Source: Vreelandella maris (lineage in GTDB: Bacteria > Pseudomonadota > Gammaproteobacteria > Pseudomonadales > Halomonadaceae). Taken from it: a stretch of DNA of 64,000 nucleotides. The DNA is taken from the NCBI RefSeq assembly GCF_013371085.1, contig NZ_JABWCV010000007.1:62001-126000 (forward strand). Reading direction: 5' to 3'. Shown here piece by piece: positions 27,845-36,891 of this stretch. Position 1 is the first letter of the stretch; the number at the start of each line of letters is the position of its first letter. The translations under genes were made by a program, and so were the position numbers. The notes below the pieces were generated by a model. It did not search any database and was not told the DNA's origin. It saw nothing but the letters and a program-made list of their open reading frames with translations.

Positions 27845-28498
27845 ATGCAGTACGAGCTGATTATATTTGATTGGGATGGCACCTTGATGGACTCGGTGCC
27901 GCGGATAGTGTCGTGCATGCAGGCGGCTGCGCTGGAAGCCGAGTGGGGAGAGCTCTCGGCGGCGGAGGTGGAAGATATTATTGGGTTAGGGCTGCCTGAG
28001 GCCATTGCCCAGCTTTGCCCAGGTATTTTACCGGCTCAGGCCGAACGCCTTCGTGAGCGTTATTCGCACCATTTTGTGACGGCGGATGCGACGCCAATGC
28101 TGTTTTTTGCCGGGGTTGAGGCGCAGATCGCCCGTTTGCGCGGTCGTGAACAGCAGCGGCTAGCGGTAGCGACCGGTAAAAGTCGCCGTGGCCTCGACCG
28201 TATTTTTGCTGAGACCGATAGCGGTGCCTGGTTCCACGCCAGCCGCACGGCGGATGAAACCCGCTCGAAGCCACATCCTCAAATGCTTTCGGAACTGTTG
28301 GCTGAGCTTGAAGTGCCCGTCGAGCGAGCGGTGATGGTCGGCGATACAGAGTACGACTTGGAAATGGCGCGAGCGATTGGTATGGATCGAATAGGCGTGA
28401 CTTACGGGGTGCATACGCCAGAGCGTTTGGCACTGAGTCGCCCCAAGTGGATTGCCCATAGCATCGATGAGCTTTTTGATCGGTTGTACGGTGAGTAG
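27845..28498 (+). CDS. HAD superfamily hydrolase (phosphoglycolate phosphatase-like)
   Basis: The 217-residue protein is a class IA haloacid dehalogenase phosphatase. Motif I is FDWDGTLMDS with the nucleophile D9 and acid D11. Motif II is AVATGKSRRGL, motif III the Lys in RSKPHPQM, and motif IV VGDTEYDLEMA. The cap domain lies between residues 20 and 90. It is in the rluC-sppA interval, where Pseudomonas and E. coli relatives keep a similar gene. The substrate is not known; phosphoglycolate or another small phosphate ester is possible. Confidence 0.9.
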   Translation: MQYELIIFDWDGTLMDSVPRIVSCMQAAALEAEWGELSAAEVEDIIGLGLPEAIAQLCPGILPAQAERLRERYSHHFVTADATPMLFFAGVEAQIARLRGREQQRLAVATGKSRRGLDRIFAETDSGAWFHASRTADETRSKPHPQMLSELLAELEVPVERAVMVGDTEYDLEMARAIGMDRIGVTYGVHTPERLALSRPKWIAHSIDELFDRLYGE

Positions 28499-28522
28499 CC
28501 AGCGTTTACATAAGGACATTTT

Positions 28523-29641
28523 ATGAGCGACGACCCAATCCGCCCCGTTGGCACAAACGACGGATGTGACGGCCCGACCAATGATGATCGCAGTGAGGTG
28601 AGGGAGGATCGTTGGACACAGGGATCAGAGGTGCCTTCTAGTAAGGGCGCTAAGCCGATGTCGGGTGCGCCAGACGATGATGCCGAAACTCTGCGCGAAC
28701 GCCAGCGGCTGGCGCAGCTGGAAATGATGGATCACTGGATAGGCGGTGTGTTAACGGAGCAGCGACGCACTCGCCGCTGGAAGCTGTTTTTCCGCCTGAT
28801 GATGCTCACTATTGTGTTGGTGACGCTGTTTGCCACCCTTTATAGTCTGTTTTGGGATTCGCCTAGTGCTACCGCGCCCACACAGCGACACTTAGGGATT
28901 GTTGAGGTCAGCGGGGTAATTGCCAGCGATTCGCCTGCCAATGCCGAGCGTATCATTGAGGGGCTGAATAACGCCTGGGAGGCGGAAGACGCTGCTGCTG
29001 TGGTGCTGCACATTAATAGCCCAGGGGGTAGCCCGGTGCAGTCTCAGCGTATCTATGCAGAAATTATGCGCCTACGCGAACAGGGCGATAAGCCGATTAT
29101 CGCAGTGATCGAAGATATCGGTGCCAGCGGCGCTTATTATGTTGCCGCGGCGGCGGATGAGATTGTTGCGTCGCCTGTCAGCCTGGTGGGTTCTATTGGC
29201 GTTATTTACGCGGGCTTTGGTTTTGAAGAGGCAATAGCGCGCATTGGCGTGGAGCGCCGCGTGTTGACTGCTGGTGAAAATAAAGCCTTTCTTGACCCGT
29301 TTCAGCCGCTGGATGAAGAGGCGGAGCAGTTTTGGCAGGGAGTGCTCAGCCAAACTCACCGTCAGTTTATTGATGATGTGCGTGCGGGAAGAGGGGAAAG
29401 GCTTAGCGACAGCCCCGATATATTTTCAGGCCTGGTCTGGAGTGGTGAGCAGAGCGTTGATCTAGGCTTGGTTGACCAATTAGGCAGCCTTGAGCAAGTG
29501 GCGCGTGACCGAGTAGGTGACACCCATTGGGTCGATTATACGCCGAGTCTTGATCCATTTGAGCGCCTTACGCGCCGCTTTACCCAGGTCGTCGCCGAGG
29601 TGTTGGGCGTCAGTGCGCCCGCTACCCCGCTGCGCTTCTAA
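28523..29641 (+). CDS. sppA: Signal peptide peptidase SppA-type serine protease (S49)
   Basis: This membrane-bound S49 protease degrades leftover signal peptides. It is the short form (372 residues): a cytoplasmic acidic N-terminus of about 90 residues, one transmembrane helix (LFFRLMMLTIVLVTLFATLY, about 93-112) and a single protease domain. INSPGGSPVQS and the catalytic Ser in DIGASGAYYVAAAADEI are visible; the Lys partner is expected downstream. The long charged N-terminus is more variable than the rest. A GGACATTTT spacer precedes the ATG. It is convergent with maf. Confidence 0.92.
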   Translation: MSDDPIRPVGTNDGCDGPTNDDRSEVREDRWTQGSEVPSSKGAKPMSGAPDDDAETLRERQRLAQLEMMDHWIGGVLTEQRRTRRWKLFFRLMMLTIVLVTLFATLYSLFWDSPSATAPTQRHLGIVEVSGVIASDSPANAERIIEGLNNAWEAEDAAAVVLHINSPGGSPVQSQRIYAEIMRLREQGDKPIIAVIEDIGASGAYYVAAAADEIVASPVSLVGSIGVIYAGFGFEEAIARIGVERRVLTAGENKAFLDPFQPLDEEAEQFWQGVLSQTHRQFIDDVRAGRGERLSDSPDIFSGLVWSGEQSVDLGLVDQLGSLEQVARDRVGDTHWVDYTPSLDPFERLTRRFTQVVAEVLGVSAPATPLRF

Positions 29642-29685
29642 GCGCTTAGGTGTCAGACCCTTGGTTTGTCAGGCTCTATTGATAA

Positions 29686-30318
29686 TCAGGAGGCGCCAAG
29701 CGGGTCTAAACCTGCTTGGCGCAGCATGTCGCAAAGCGCAATCAGTGGTAACCCAATCAATGCGTTAGGGTCGCGGCCTTCAAGCTTCTCAAACAGCGCT
29801 ATGCCTAAGCCTTCCATTCGAAAGCTTCCAGCGCTGTCGAGTGGCTGTTCTTTGGCGACATAGTTTTCAATTTCCTGGGCGCTCAAGTGGCGGAAAACCA
29901 CCTCGAATGGCTCGACGTGCACCTGATGGCGCTGGTGGCGTGTATCCAGCAGCGCTAAACCGGTCAAAAAAGTGACACGCTGGCCAGAAAAGCGGCTCAG
30001 GTTGGCGCGTGCCTTGGTTTTCGTATGCGGCTTGCCAAGAATGTCGCCTTCAAATACCGCGACTTGATCAGAGCCGATAATGCAGTGGTGGGGGAAGCGG
30101 TGCGCAACGGCGTTGGCTTTGCTGAGCGCTAGACGATGGACCAGAGCGTGGGGTGTTTCGCCACTATGGGGCGTTTCATCAATATCTGGTGAGTAGCATT
30201 GATAGGGGAGCTGTAGCCGATCCAGCAGCTCGCGCCGCCAACGCGAGCTGGAGGCCAGTACCAGCTTGGTCGTTGATGCCTGACTGTTTGATGGCTCGGT
30301 CATTGCGGATGAAGTCAC
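29686..30318 (-). CDS. Maf family nucleotide pyrophosphatase (YceF type)
   Basis: Maf proteins hydrolyse modified or non-canonical nucleoside triphosphates; the YceF subgroup prefers m7GTP in E. coli. The 210-residue protein has LVLASSSRWRRELL near the N-terminus, SPDIDE, IGSDQVAVFEG and the C-terminal NALIGLPLIAL. The GTG start at 30318 has AGGAG seven bases upstream; ATG 30303 is an alternative. It is divergent from yceD-rpmF, in the same order as in E. coli and Pseudomonas. Confidence 0.92.
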   Translation of the reverse strand: MTSSAMTEPSNSQASTTKLVLASSSRWRRELLDRLQLPYQCYSPDIDETPHSGETPHALVHRLALSKANAVAHRFPHHCIIGSDQVAVFEGDILGKPHTKTKARANLSRFSGQRVTFLTGLALLDTRHQRHQVHVEPFEVVFRHLSAQEIENYVAKEQPLDSAGSFRMEGLGIALFEKLEGRDPNALIGLPLIALCDMLRQAGLDPLGAS

Positions 30319-30532
30319 AAATAGCTCCTGGCTGGGTAGTGGCGCATGTCTAAGAGATGTGTGCAACGTGGCGCAAATGCAATTTCAAAGCAGTAGAGTG
30401 TAGCGAAAGCAGCTAAACCTGCCTATGTTGGCCGTTTATTGAGGCCGCGGTTGGTTATTTATTGAGGAAGGCATGAAGAAATATACCGACAGCTTTGACA
30501 CCAGCAGGGGGAGTGCCTATCATTGCGCGCCT

Positions 30533-31063
30533 ATGTTGACCTCACAACTCCCCAGTCGGGTTGAGCCTTATAAGCTCGCAGCCCGCCACGAACGAATCGA
30601 AGGCTTGGTAGCGCTGGATAAACTGCCACGTCTTGCCGAAGAAGCGGGTGTCCAAACCGGCGACTGTCATGTCGTGCTTGAGTTTGGCGTCGATGCTCAA
30701 GGTCGTCGTGAAATTCGTGGCCACTTGCAAGCGACGTTGGCGCTTGCCTGCCGACGCTGCCTGGTGCCGCTGCCTCAAGAGGTGAGCAGTGACTTTTTGC
30801 TTGGAATGGTCACTGACGAAGCCTTAGCGGCCGAGTTGCCTGCTAGTCATGAACCGGTGCTGGTGGAAAAGGAACAGCTGGATCTTTTGACGGTGGTTGA
30901 GGATGAATTGATTCTTAGCCTGCCTCAAGTGGTCTATCACGATGAAGCCGAATGTCATGTCTCGGCGGAGCAGCTGGTCAGCAAAACAGAAGGCGCGGCG
31001 GCAGAAACAACGCCAGCGACGAATCCATTCGCGGTGCTCAATGTCTTAAAAGGCAAAAAATAA
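30533..31063 (+). CDS. yceD: YceD family 23S rRNA accumulation protein (DUF177)
   Basis: YceD is a DUF177 protein needed for normal 23S rRNA accumulation in E. coli and plants. The start at 30533 gives 176 residues, matching E. coli (173). An in-frame ATG at 30473 has a better ribosome-binding site (GAGGAAGG) and would add 20 residues. The CRRC pair near residue 84, the LDLLTVVEDELILSLPQV segment and the NPFAVLNVLKGKK end are family hallmarks. It is followed after 36 bases by rpmF, as in most bacteria. Confidence 0.93.
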   Translation: MLTSQLPSRVEPYKLAARHERIEGLVALDKLPRLAEEAGVQTGDCHVVLEFGVDAQGRREIRGHLQATLALACRRCLVPLPQEVSSDFLLGMVTDEALAAELPASHEPVLVEKEQLDLLTVVEDELILSLPQVVYHDEAECHVSAEQLVSKTEGAAAETTPATNPFAVLNVLKGKK

Positions 31064-31099
31064 GCACCCTTTAACTTAAATACCTTGGAGTAAACACCC

Positions 31100-31270
31100 A
31101 TGGCAGTTCAACAGAACCGTAAAACTCGTTCCAAGCGCGGCATGCGTCGTAGCCACGATGCACTGACTGCTCCGACGCTGTCTCAAGACAAAGAAACCGG
31201 TACGACTCACCTGCGTCACCACATTTCTCCAGACGGTTTCTACCGTGGTCGTAAAGTGATTGAAGTATAA
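31100..31270 (+). CDS. rpmF: 50S ribosomal protein L32
   Basis: The 56-residue product [20 protein letters not shown]... is ribosomal protein L32, nearly identical in layout to E. coli (57 residues). It is highly basic at the N-terminus and ends RKVIEV. A TTGGAGT ribosome-binding site precedes the ATG. The yceD-rpmF-plsX-fab order is conserved and couples ribosome and lipid synthesis. Confidence 0.98.
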   Translation: MAVQQNRKTRSKRGMRRSHDALTAPTLSQDKETGTTHLRHHISPDGFYRGRKVIEV

Positions 31271-31313
31271 ACCTCAATTGCGTTATTAAGCGGCTAAACG
31301 GACTCAGTGCGGT

Positions 31314-32366
31314 ATGCGCCTAGCGATAGATGTGATGGGGGGTGACCAAGGCCCTCATGCGATTATCACAGGTGCTGCAAAGGCAGTGGTGGAACACCCA
31401 GACCTTGAGCTGATTCTGTTTGGCCCGCGTCAGCAGATTCTTGCTGAGCTTTCACGCTTGCCGCAGCCTCTGGCTGCGGCAACGTCACGTTTGGTGGCGC
31501 GTGAAGCACCTGACTGCATTATGCCATCGACAACCGCTGCCTGGGCGCTGCGCAGGGGTCAGGCGACCAGTATGGTGCACATGCTGCGAAGTGTCGCTCA
31601 GGGCGAGGCGGTTGCCGGTGTAAGTGCGGGTAATACGGCAGCGCTTGTGGCATTAGCAAGACGCGAGCTGGGGATGGTCGAGGGTATTTCTCGGCCAGCG
31701 ATCAGTACCGCGATTCCAGCGCGCCAAGGGCGTCGCTGTTATTTGCTGGACTTAGGCGCCAATGTGGACTCTCCCGCTCATCGGCTGGTGGACTTTGCGT
31801 TAATGGGCGCGGCGATGGCGCAGTGTGTCGATGGCACGGCTATGCCACGTGTCGCGCTGCTCAATGTTGGTGCTGAGGCCACTAAAGGATGTGCCAGCGT
31901 TCGCGAAGCTGATCGTTTGCTGCGCGAGCATGCCAATAGTGGTGCTTTTGACTATCAAGGTTATGCCGAGGGTGGTGACCTGTTTAAAGGCCAGCTTGAC
32001 GTAGTGGTATGCGATGGCTTTGTGGGTAACGCAGTGCTCAAGGCAAGCGAAGGTTTGACAAGTATGTTGGTTGAACGCGTGCAGATGGCGTTTGAGTCGC
32101 GCTTAAGTGGTCGTTTAGCAAGCCTACTGGCCAAACCTGTTTTGAGGCGTTTAAAGCAGGAGTTAGATCCTGTGCGCTATAACGGGGCCAGTTTGTTGGG
32201 GTTGCGCGGTATCGTGGTGAAAAGTCACGGCAGTACCCATGCCGATGGTTTCTACTACGCTATTCAGCGTGCTCTTCAGGAAGTAGAACATAATTTACCT
32301 GCGCGGATCGCAGGCCGTTGGCAGGCGCCATTACGTGAAGCAGTGGCACCTGCGAGCCATGGTTAG
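31314..32366 (+). CDS. plsX: Phosphate acyltransferase PlsX
   Basis: PlsX makes acyl-phosphate from acyl-ACP for phospholipid synthesis. The 350-residue protein starts with the conserved AIDVMGGDQGP and contains SAGNTAALV, LLDLGANVDSP, NVGAEATKG and VCDGFVGNAVLKASEG, all family motifs. Its position between rpmF and fabD is standard. The start lacks a strong ribosome-binding site. Confidence 0.96.
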   Translation: MRLAIDVMGGDQGPHAIITGAAKAVVEHPDLELILFGPRQQILAELSRLPQPLAAATSRLVAREAPDCIMPSTTAAWALRRGQATSMVHMLRSVAQGEAVAGVSAGNTAALVALARRELGMVEGISRPAISTAIPARQGRRCYLLDLGANVDSPAHRLVDFALMGAAMAQCVDGTAMPRVALLNVGAEATKGCASVREADRLLREHANSGAFDYQGYAEGGDLFKGQLDVVVCDGFVGNAVLKASEGLTSMLVERVQMAFESRLSGRLASLLAKPVLRRLKQELDPVRYNGASLLGLRGIVVKSHGSTHADGFYYAIQRALQEVEHNLPARIAGRWQAPLREAVAPASHG

Positions 32367-32433
32367 ATAATAAATAGTTTATTTTTTGCGAGTTTATAGG
32401 TGGCATCAGGATGTGCCAATAATCTCGCCTATC

Positions 32434-32445
32434 GCTCATATGAGC
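32434..32445. promoter_or_regulatory. Perfect 12-base palindrome in the fabD leader
   Basis: GCTCATATGAGC is a perfect palindrome 30 bases before the fabD start. It sits in a non-coding gap and could be an operator for a dimeric regulator, but it is not the known FabR or FadR consensus, and a chance palindrome is possible. Confidence 0.25.
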
Positions 32446-32474
32446 AAATGCCTACAAGTGCAAAGGTGAACGAC

Positions 32475-33434
32475 ATGTCTCAACCCCTTGCCCTCATTTT
32501 CCCCGGGCAAGGCTCTCAGCAGCTTGGAATGCTGCGAGAGCTGGCCGAGCGCTATAGTGTGGTGGGAACGACATTTGAGGAAGCGTCGGATGCTTTGGGC
32601 TACGACTTATGGAAAGTCGTCCAAGAGGGTCCTGAAGCATCGCTTAATGCAACCGCGTGCACCCAGCCCGCATTGCTTTCTGCCAGCGTCGCTATTTGGC
32701 GAGTTTGGCAGGAGCTAGAAGGGCCTCGACCTACTGTAATGGCGGGCCATAGCTTGGGTGAATACAGCGCGATGGTGTGCGCTGGCGTCATGAGCTTTGC
32801 CGAAGGCGTTAACTTAGTGCGTCTGCGCGGTGAGGCCATGCAGGAGGCCGTTCCCGCGGGTGAAGGTGGTATGGCGGCCATCCTTGGCTTGGCAGACGAC
32901 GCGGTTGAAGCCGCCTGTGAAAAAGCCGCCCAGGGCGACGTGGTGTCTGCAGTCAACTATAACTCCCCTGGGCAGGTCGTAGTGGCAGGCTCTAAAGCAG
33001 CCGTTGAGCGGGCTATCGTTGCCTGCCAAGAAGCGGGGGCCAAGCGCGCTATGTCATTGCCCGTTTCCGTTCCTTCGCATTGTGCGTTAATGCGCCCGGC
33101 CGCTGAGCGCCTGGCGGAGGCTATGCAGGCGATTGAATTGCGAGCGCCACGCTATACCGTGATTCAGAATGTTGACGCCAAGGCGCATGCTGATACCACT
33201 ACACTGCGCACACGCCTCATCGAACAGCTTTATCAGCCAGTGCGCTGGAGCGCCTGCGTTGAGGCAATGGCCAGTCAAGGTGTTGAAGTATTTATTGAGT
33301 GCGGGCCTGGAAAGGTGTTGACCGGTCTCAATAAGCGTATCGTGAAGGGTAGCAAGGGGTTGGCAGTGAATGATCCTGACAGCCTGAATGCTGCGCTTGA
33401 GCTGGCGCGTGAAACGTTGGCTGATAAAGCGTGA
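32475..33434 (+). CDS. fabD: Malonyl-CoA:ACP transacylase FabD
   Basis: FabD transfers malonyl groups from CoA to acyl carrier protein, supplying fatty acid elongation. From the ATG at 32475 (AAGGTG ribosome-binding site) it has 319 residues. FPGQGSQQ is at the N-terminus and the nucleophile S93 lies in GHSLGEYSAM. A 25-codon upstream extension starting with GTG 32400 is open but looks unrelated to the family. fabG follows after 58 bases. Confidence 0.96.
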   Translation: MSQPLALIFPGQGSQQLGMLRELAERYSVVGTTFEEASDALGYDLWKVVQEGPEASLNATACTQPALLSASVAIWRVWQELEGPRPTVMAGHSLGEYSAMVCAGVMSFAEGVNLVRLRGEAMQEAVPAGEGGMAAILGLADDAVEAACEKAAQGDVVSAVNYNSPGQVVVAGSKAAVERAIVACQEAGAKRAMSLPVSVPSHCALMRPAAERLAEAMQAIELRAPRYTVIQNVDAKAHADTTTLRTRLIEQLYQPVRWSACVEAMASQGVEVFIECGPGKVLTGLNKRIVKGSKGLAVNDPDSLNAALELARETLADKA

Positions 33435-33492
33435 CCAAGGGTTGTGTTATTCCGCTATCCTTGCTTGATAACACGGTTAGAGGCAGAACGTT

Positions 33493-34236
33493 ATGACCCA
33501 AGAAAGTAGAGTTGCCCTGGTAACAGGGGCTAGTCGCGGTATTGGCCAGGCGATTGCTCGTGAGCTAGGTCGTCAAGGCCGTATCGTCATTGGCACAGCG
33601 ACTAGCGAGTCCGGTGCTGAGAAAATTGATGCTGATTTAAAAGAGAATGGCATTGAAGGTGCAGGTCTGTGTCTTAACGTGACCGACCAGGCCAGCATTG
33701 ACAGCGTATTGAAAACCATCACTGAGCGCTTTGGTGCGCCGACCATTTTGGTTAACAATGCCGGTATCACGCGAGACAATTTGCTGATGCGTATGAAGGA
33801 AGATGAGTGGGACTCCGTGATGGATACCAACTTAAAATCTGTCTATCGTGTTAGTAAGGCGTGTTTGCGGGGTATGACCAAGGCACGTTTTGGGCGTATT
33901 GTGTCGATCAGCTCTGTAGTGGCAACCATGGGCAACCTGGGCCAAACTAACTATGCTGCAGCCAAAGCCGGTATGGAGGGGTTTAGCAGAGCCTTGGCGC
34001 GTGAGGTATCCTCGCGAGCAATCACGGTGAATGTGGTGGCGCCGGGCTTTATTGCCACCGATATGACCGAGGCGCTGCCTGAAGCCCAGCATGAAATGTT
34101 ACTTAAGCAAATTCCTTTGGCTCGCTTAGGAGCACCGGAAGAGATCGCCGCAGCGGTTGGCTTTCTGACTAGTGATGCAGCCGGTTACATCACCGGTGAG
34201 ACGCTTCACGTAAATGGCGGCATGAATATGCGTTGA
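33493..34236 (+). CDS. fabG: 3-oxoacyl-ACP reductase FabG
   Basis: FabG is the NADPH-dependent short-chain dehydrogenase that reduces 3-oxoacyl-ACP. The 247-residue protein has the cofactor motif [21 protein letters not shown], the catalytic Ser-Tyr-Lys in [10 protein letters not shown] and NYAAAKAG, and the C-terminal [12 protein letters not shown]. It lies between fabD and acpP, the usual order. Confidence 0.97.
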   Translation: MTQESRVALVTGASRGIGQAIARELGRQGRIVIGTATSESGAEKIDADLKENGIEGAGLCLNVTDQASIDSVLKTITERFGAPTILVNNAGITRDNLLMRMKEDEWDSVMDTNLKSVYRVSKACLRGMTKARFGRIVSISSVVATMGNLGQTNYAAAKAGMEGFSRALAREVSSRAITVNVVAPGFIATDMTEALPEAQHEMLLKQIPLARLGAPEEIAAAVGFLTSDAAGYITGETLHVNGGMNMR

Positions 34237-34360
34237 TGGCCTTGGGGATGTCGGTTGCGTCGACCCAAGGGCGTCTATAAACTACCCCGCAGCTTTTGGC
34301 TTGCGGTTTCCAAATAGCTGGTTATCAAAAACGGCTAATGTGAACGACTGGAGTACGTTA

Positions 34361-34594
34361 ATGAGTACTATTGAAGAGCGCGTTAAGAAAGTGGTAGCAG
34401 AGCGCCTGAACGTTAAAGAAGAAGACATCCAAAACAGCTCTTCTTTTACAGAAGACTTGGGTGCTGATTCGCTCGACACCGTTGAGCTGGTCATGGCTTT
34501 GGAAGAGGAATTCGATACTGAAATTCCTGATGAAGAAGCTGAGAAAATCACCACGGTTCAAGAAGCCATCGATTACGTGAACGCCCACCAGTAA
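34361..34594 (+). CDS. acpP: Acyl carrier protein
   Basis: AcpP carries growing acyl chains on a 4'-phosphopantetheine arm. The 77-residue product starts [12 protein letters not shown] and is strongly acidic. S37 in [11 protein letters not shown] is the attachment site. The ATG has a GGAG ribosome-binding site. The upstream in-frame extension (from 34301) is not part of the family. A terminator lies between it and fabF, consistent with the much higher ACP expression seen in other bacteria. Confidence 0.98.
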   Translation: MSTIEERVKKVVAERLNVKEEDIQNSSSFTEDLGADSLDTVELVMALEEEFDTEIPDEEAEKITTVQEAIDYVNAHQ

Positions 34595-34647
34595 GGGCTG
34601 CGTCGATGCATCGAACCAGGGTGGGGTGCTAGTCACCCGCCTTAAGA

Positions 34648-34674
34648 GCCGTCCTTTCGCAGGGCGGCTTTTTT
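34648..34674 (+). terminator. Terminator after acpP
   Basis: GCCGTCC (34648-34654) pairs with GGGCGGC (34662-34668), including one G-U pair, over a seven-base loop, followed by six T. It probably ends or attenuates the abundant acpP transcript before fabF. Confidence 0.85.
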
Positions 34675-34786
34675 GCTTTGCTGCCACAATGCTTATAACG
34701 TTCAATCTCCGTTATACTGTTGACCAAATTTAAGCAGCGAATGACCCAAGTGGGTCGCGTCACCATGGATGCCTGGAGGAAAGCTA

Positions 34787-36025
34787 ATGGCACGGAAAAG
34801 GGTAGTGGTAACTGGGTTAGGCCTGGTGACCCCAGTGGGCAATAGCGTAGATGAATCGTGGGCCAACATTGTTGCTGGTAAAAGCGGTATTACGCCTATT
34901 GAGCATTTTGACACCAGTGGCTTTAACACGCGTTTTGGTGGGTCGATCAAGAACTTTGATATTAGTCCGTACCTGAATCCTAAAGATGCTCGCAAGATGG
35001 ATCTCTTTATTCAGTACGGTATGGCGGCGGGCGCTCAAGCGGTTGAGGATTCCGGTATCGAGTGCACTGAAGAGAATGCGGATCGCATCGGTGTGGCTAT
35101 CGGTTCAGGCATTGGTGGTCTACCCATGATTGAACATAACCACAACGCGCTCAACAAGGGTGGGGCCCGTAAGGTGTCGCCGTTCTTTGTACCGGGCTCC
35201 ATCATTAATATGATTTCGGGCAATATGGCGATTCAGCACGGCTTTAGAGGGCCGAATATCGCGATTACCACTGCCTGTACCACCGGTACCCATAATATTG
35301 GTTACAGCGCGCGCACGATCGCCTATGGCGATGCGGACGTCATGGTCTGTGGTGGTGCCGAGATGGCGACGACCCCGCTAGGTCTGGGCGGCTTTTCAGC
35401 TGCACGCGCGCTCTCAACGCGTAATGATGACCCTCAGGCGGCCAGCCGCCCGTGGGATACTGATCGCGATGGCTTTGTGTTATCGGACGGTGCGGGTGTG
35501 TTGGTGCTAGAAGAGTATGAGCATGCCAAAGCGCGCGGCGCTCACATCTATGCCGAGCTGGTCGGCTTTGGCATGAGCGATGATGCTTACCACATGACAT
35601 CGCCACCGGAAGATGGTCGCGGCGCGGCGCTCTCTATGCGCAATGCCATCAAAGATGCCCAGGTTGACGTTTCTGAAGTGCACTATATCAATGCCCATGG
35701 CACTTCAACCGCGGCAGGTGACCTGGCAGAAAGTCGAGCCATTGAGAACGTACTGGGTGATGCAGCCAATAATGTGGCCGTGAGCTCTACCAAGTCGATG
35801 ATCGGCCACCTGTTGGGTGCCGCTGGTGCGGTAGAAGCAGTGTTCAGCATTCTGGCAATTCGTGACCAGATCGCACCGCCGACCATCAACCTGGATAACC
35901 CGCAGCCGGGTTGCAATCTGGATTATGTGCCGCACACCGCGCGGAACATGCGGATTGATATGGCGCTTTCCAACTCCTTTGGCTTTGGTGGTACTAACGG
36001 TTCGCTGTTATTCAAGAAGGTGTAA
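34787..36025 (+). CDS. fabF: 3-oxoacyl-ACP synthase II FabF
   Basis: FabF condenses malonyl-ACP with acyl-ACP and sets the balance of cis-vaccenate in E. coli. From the ATG at 34787 (CTGGAGG ribosome-binding site) it has 412 residues, as in E. coli. C164 in TACTTGTHN is the nucleophile; the two catalytic His lie in [11 protein letters not shown] and [12 protein letters not shown]. The C-terminal [13 protein letters not shown] is typical. pabC follows within a few bases. Confidence 0.97.
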   Translation: MARKRVVVTGLGLVTPVGNSVDESWANIVAGKSGITPIEHFDTSGFNTRFGGSIKNFDISPYLNPKDARKMDLFIQYGMAAGAQAVEDSGIECTEENADRIGVAIGSGIGGLPMIEHNHNALNKGGARKVSPFFVPGSIINMISGNMAIQHGFRGPNIAITTACTTGTHNIGYSARTIAYGDADVMVCGGAEMATTPLGLGGFSAARALSTRNDDPQAASRPWDTDRDGFVLSDGAGVLVLEEYEHAKARGAHIYAELVGFGMSDDAYHMTSPPEDGRGAALSMRNAIKDAQVDVSEVHYINAHGTSTAAGDLAESRAIENVLGDAANNVAVSSTKSMIGHLLGAAGAVEAVFSILAIRDQIAPPTINLDNPQPGCNLDYVPHTARNMRIDMALSNSFGFGGTNGSLLFKKV

Positions 36026-36031
36026 TTGACG

Positions 36032-36844
36032 ATGTTGCCGCCCGCGTTATCTGACAAACAAACTGTGCCGTTTGATGATCGCGGGCTAGCGTATGGTGAT
36101 GGTCTCTTTGAAACGGTACTGTTGCGTGCAGGTGCACCGGTGCTGTGGCGCTATCATACAGACCGCCTAGCGAAGGGGTGTCGGCGCCTAAATATACCGT
36201 TACCTTGCCAAGCAGCACTAGATGCCACGTGGCAGGGTGATTGCACCGCTGAGCTGGAAGTCCTCAAGCTTATCCTGACGCGTGGCAGTGGCGGGCGGGG
36301 TTATGCGCAGCCGGATGAAGTAACACCGCGTTTGCTTAGTCGCCGTACGCCATTTCAGCCCTCGATTCAGCGCTGGCAGCAGGGTGTCACAGTTAGGCTT
36401 TGTGATTTGCGCCTTAGCCGCCAGCCGCGGTTGGCCGGTATTAAGCACCTTAATCGTCTGGAGAACGTACTGGCCCGCCAGGAGTGGAGCGATGCCGCGA
36501 TCGCCGAAGGTCTGCTCGCTGATAGCGAAGGCCGAGTCATTGAAGCCACCAGTATGAATATTTTTTGGCTGCAGGCGGGGCAGGTGTTCACGCCTTTGGT
36601 TGACCAATGCGGCGTAGCAGGAACACTGCGCGCTGGTTTAATTGATCAAGGTGTCGTTGCTCAGAGGGCGCTGTTGCTGGATCGCCTTGCAGAGGTCGAG
36701 CGGCTATGGGTGGCAAACTCTGTTCAGGGAGTGTGGCCTGTGACGACGCTGCTAGCAGCGGATGGTTCGTTGCTGCAGCGCTGGGCTGTGAGTGACTCTG
36801 ATCCCTTCCAGCGCTTGGCCCATCAGTTGTTAGGCTTTGCCTAA
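36032..36844 (+). CDS. pabC: Aminodeoxychorismate lyase PabC
   Basis: PabC is the PLP enzyme that releases pyruvate from aminodeoxychorismate to give p-aminobenzoate for folate. It is a class IV aminotransferase-fold protein of 270 residues. DDRGLAYGDGLFET lies near the N-terminus, K138 in GIKHLNRLENV is the PLP lysine, and EATSMNIFWL follows. The start is ATG 36032 or TTG 36026; AGAAGG lies at 36014-36020. It sits between fabF and mltG, as in E. coli. Confidence 0.93.
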   Translation: MLPPALSDKQTVPFDDRGLAYGDGLFETVLLRAGAPVLWRYHTDRLAKGCRRLNIPLPCQAALDATWQGDCTAELEVLKLILTRGSGGRGYAQPDEVTPRLLSRRTPFQPSIQRWQQGVTVRLCDLRLSRQPRLAGIKHLNRLENVLARQEWSDAAIAEGLLADSEGRVIEATSMNIFWLQAGQVFTPLVDQCGVAGTLRAGLIDQGVVAQRALLLDRLAEVERLWVANSVQGVWPVTTLLAADGSLLQRWAVSDSDPFQRLAHQLLGFA

Positions 36845-36891
36845 ACGTCAACCTTTGTATCAATATAGCCCCGCAATTATTTTGAGGTGTC

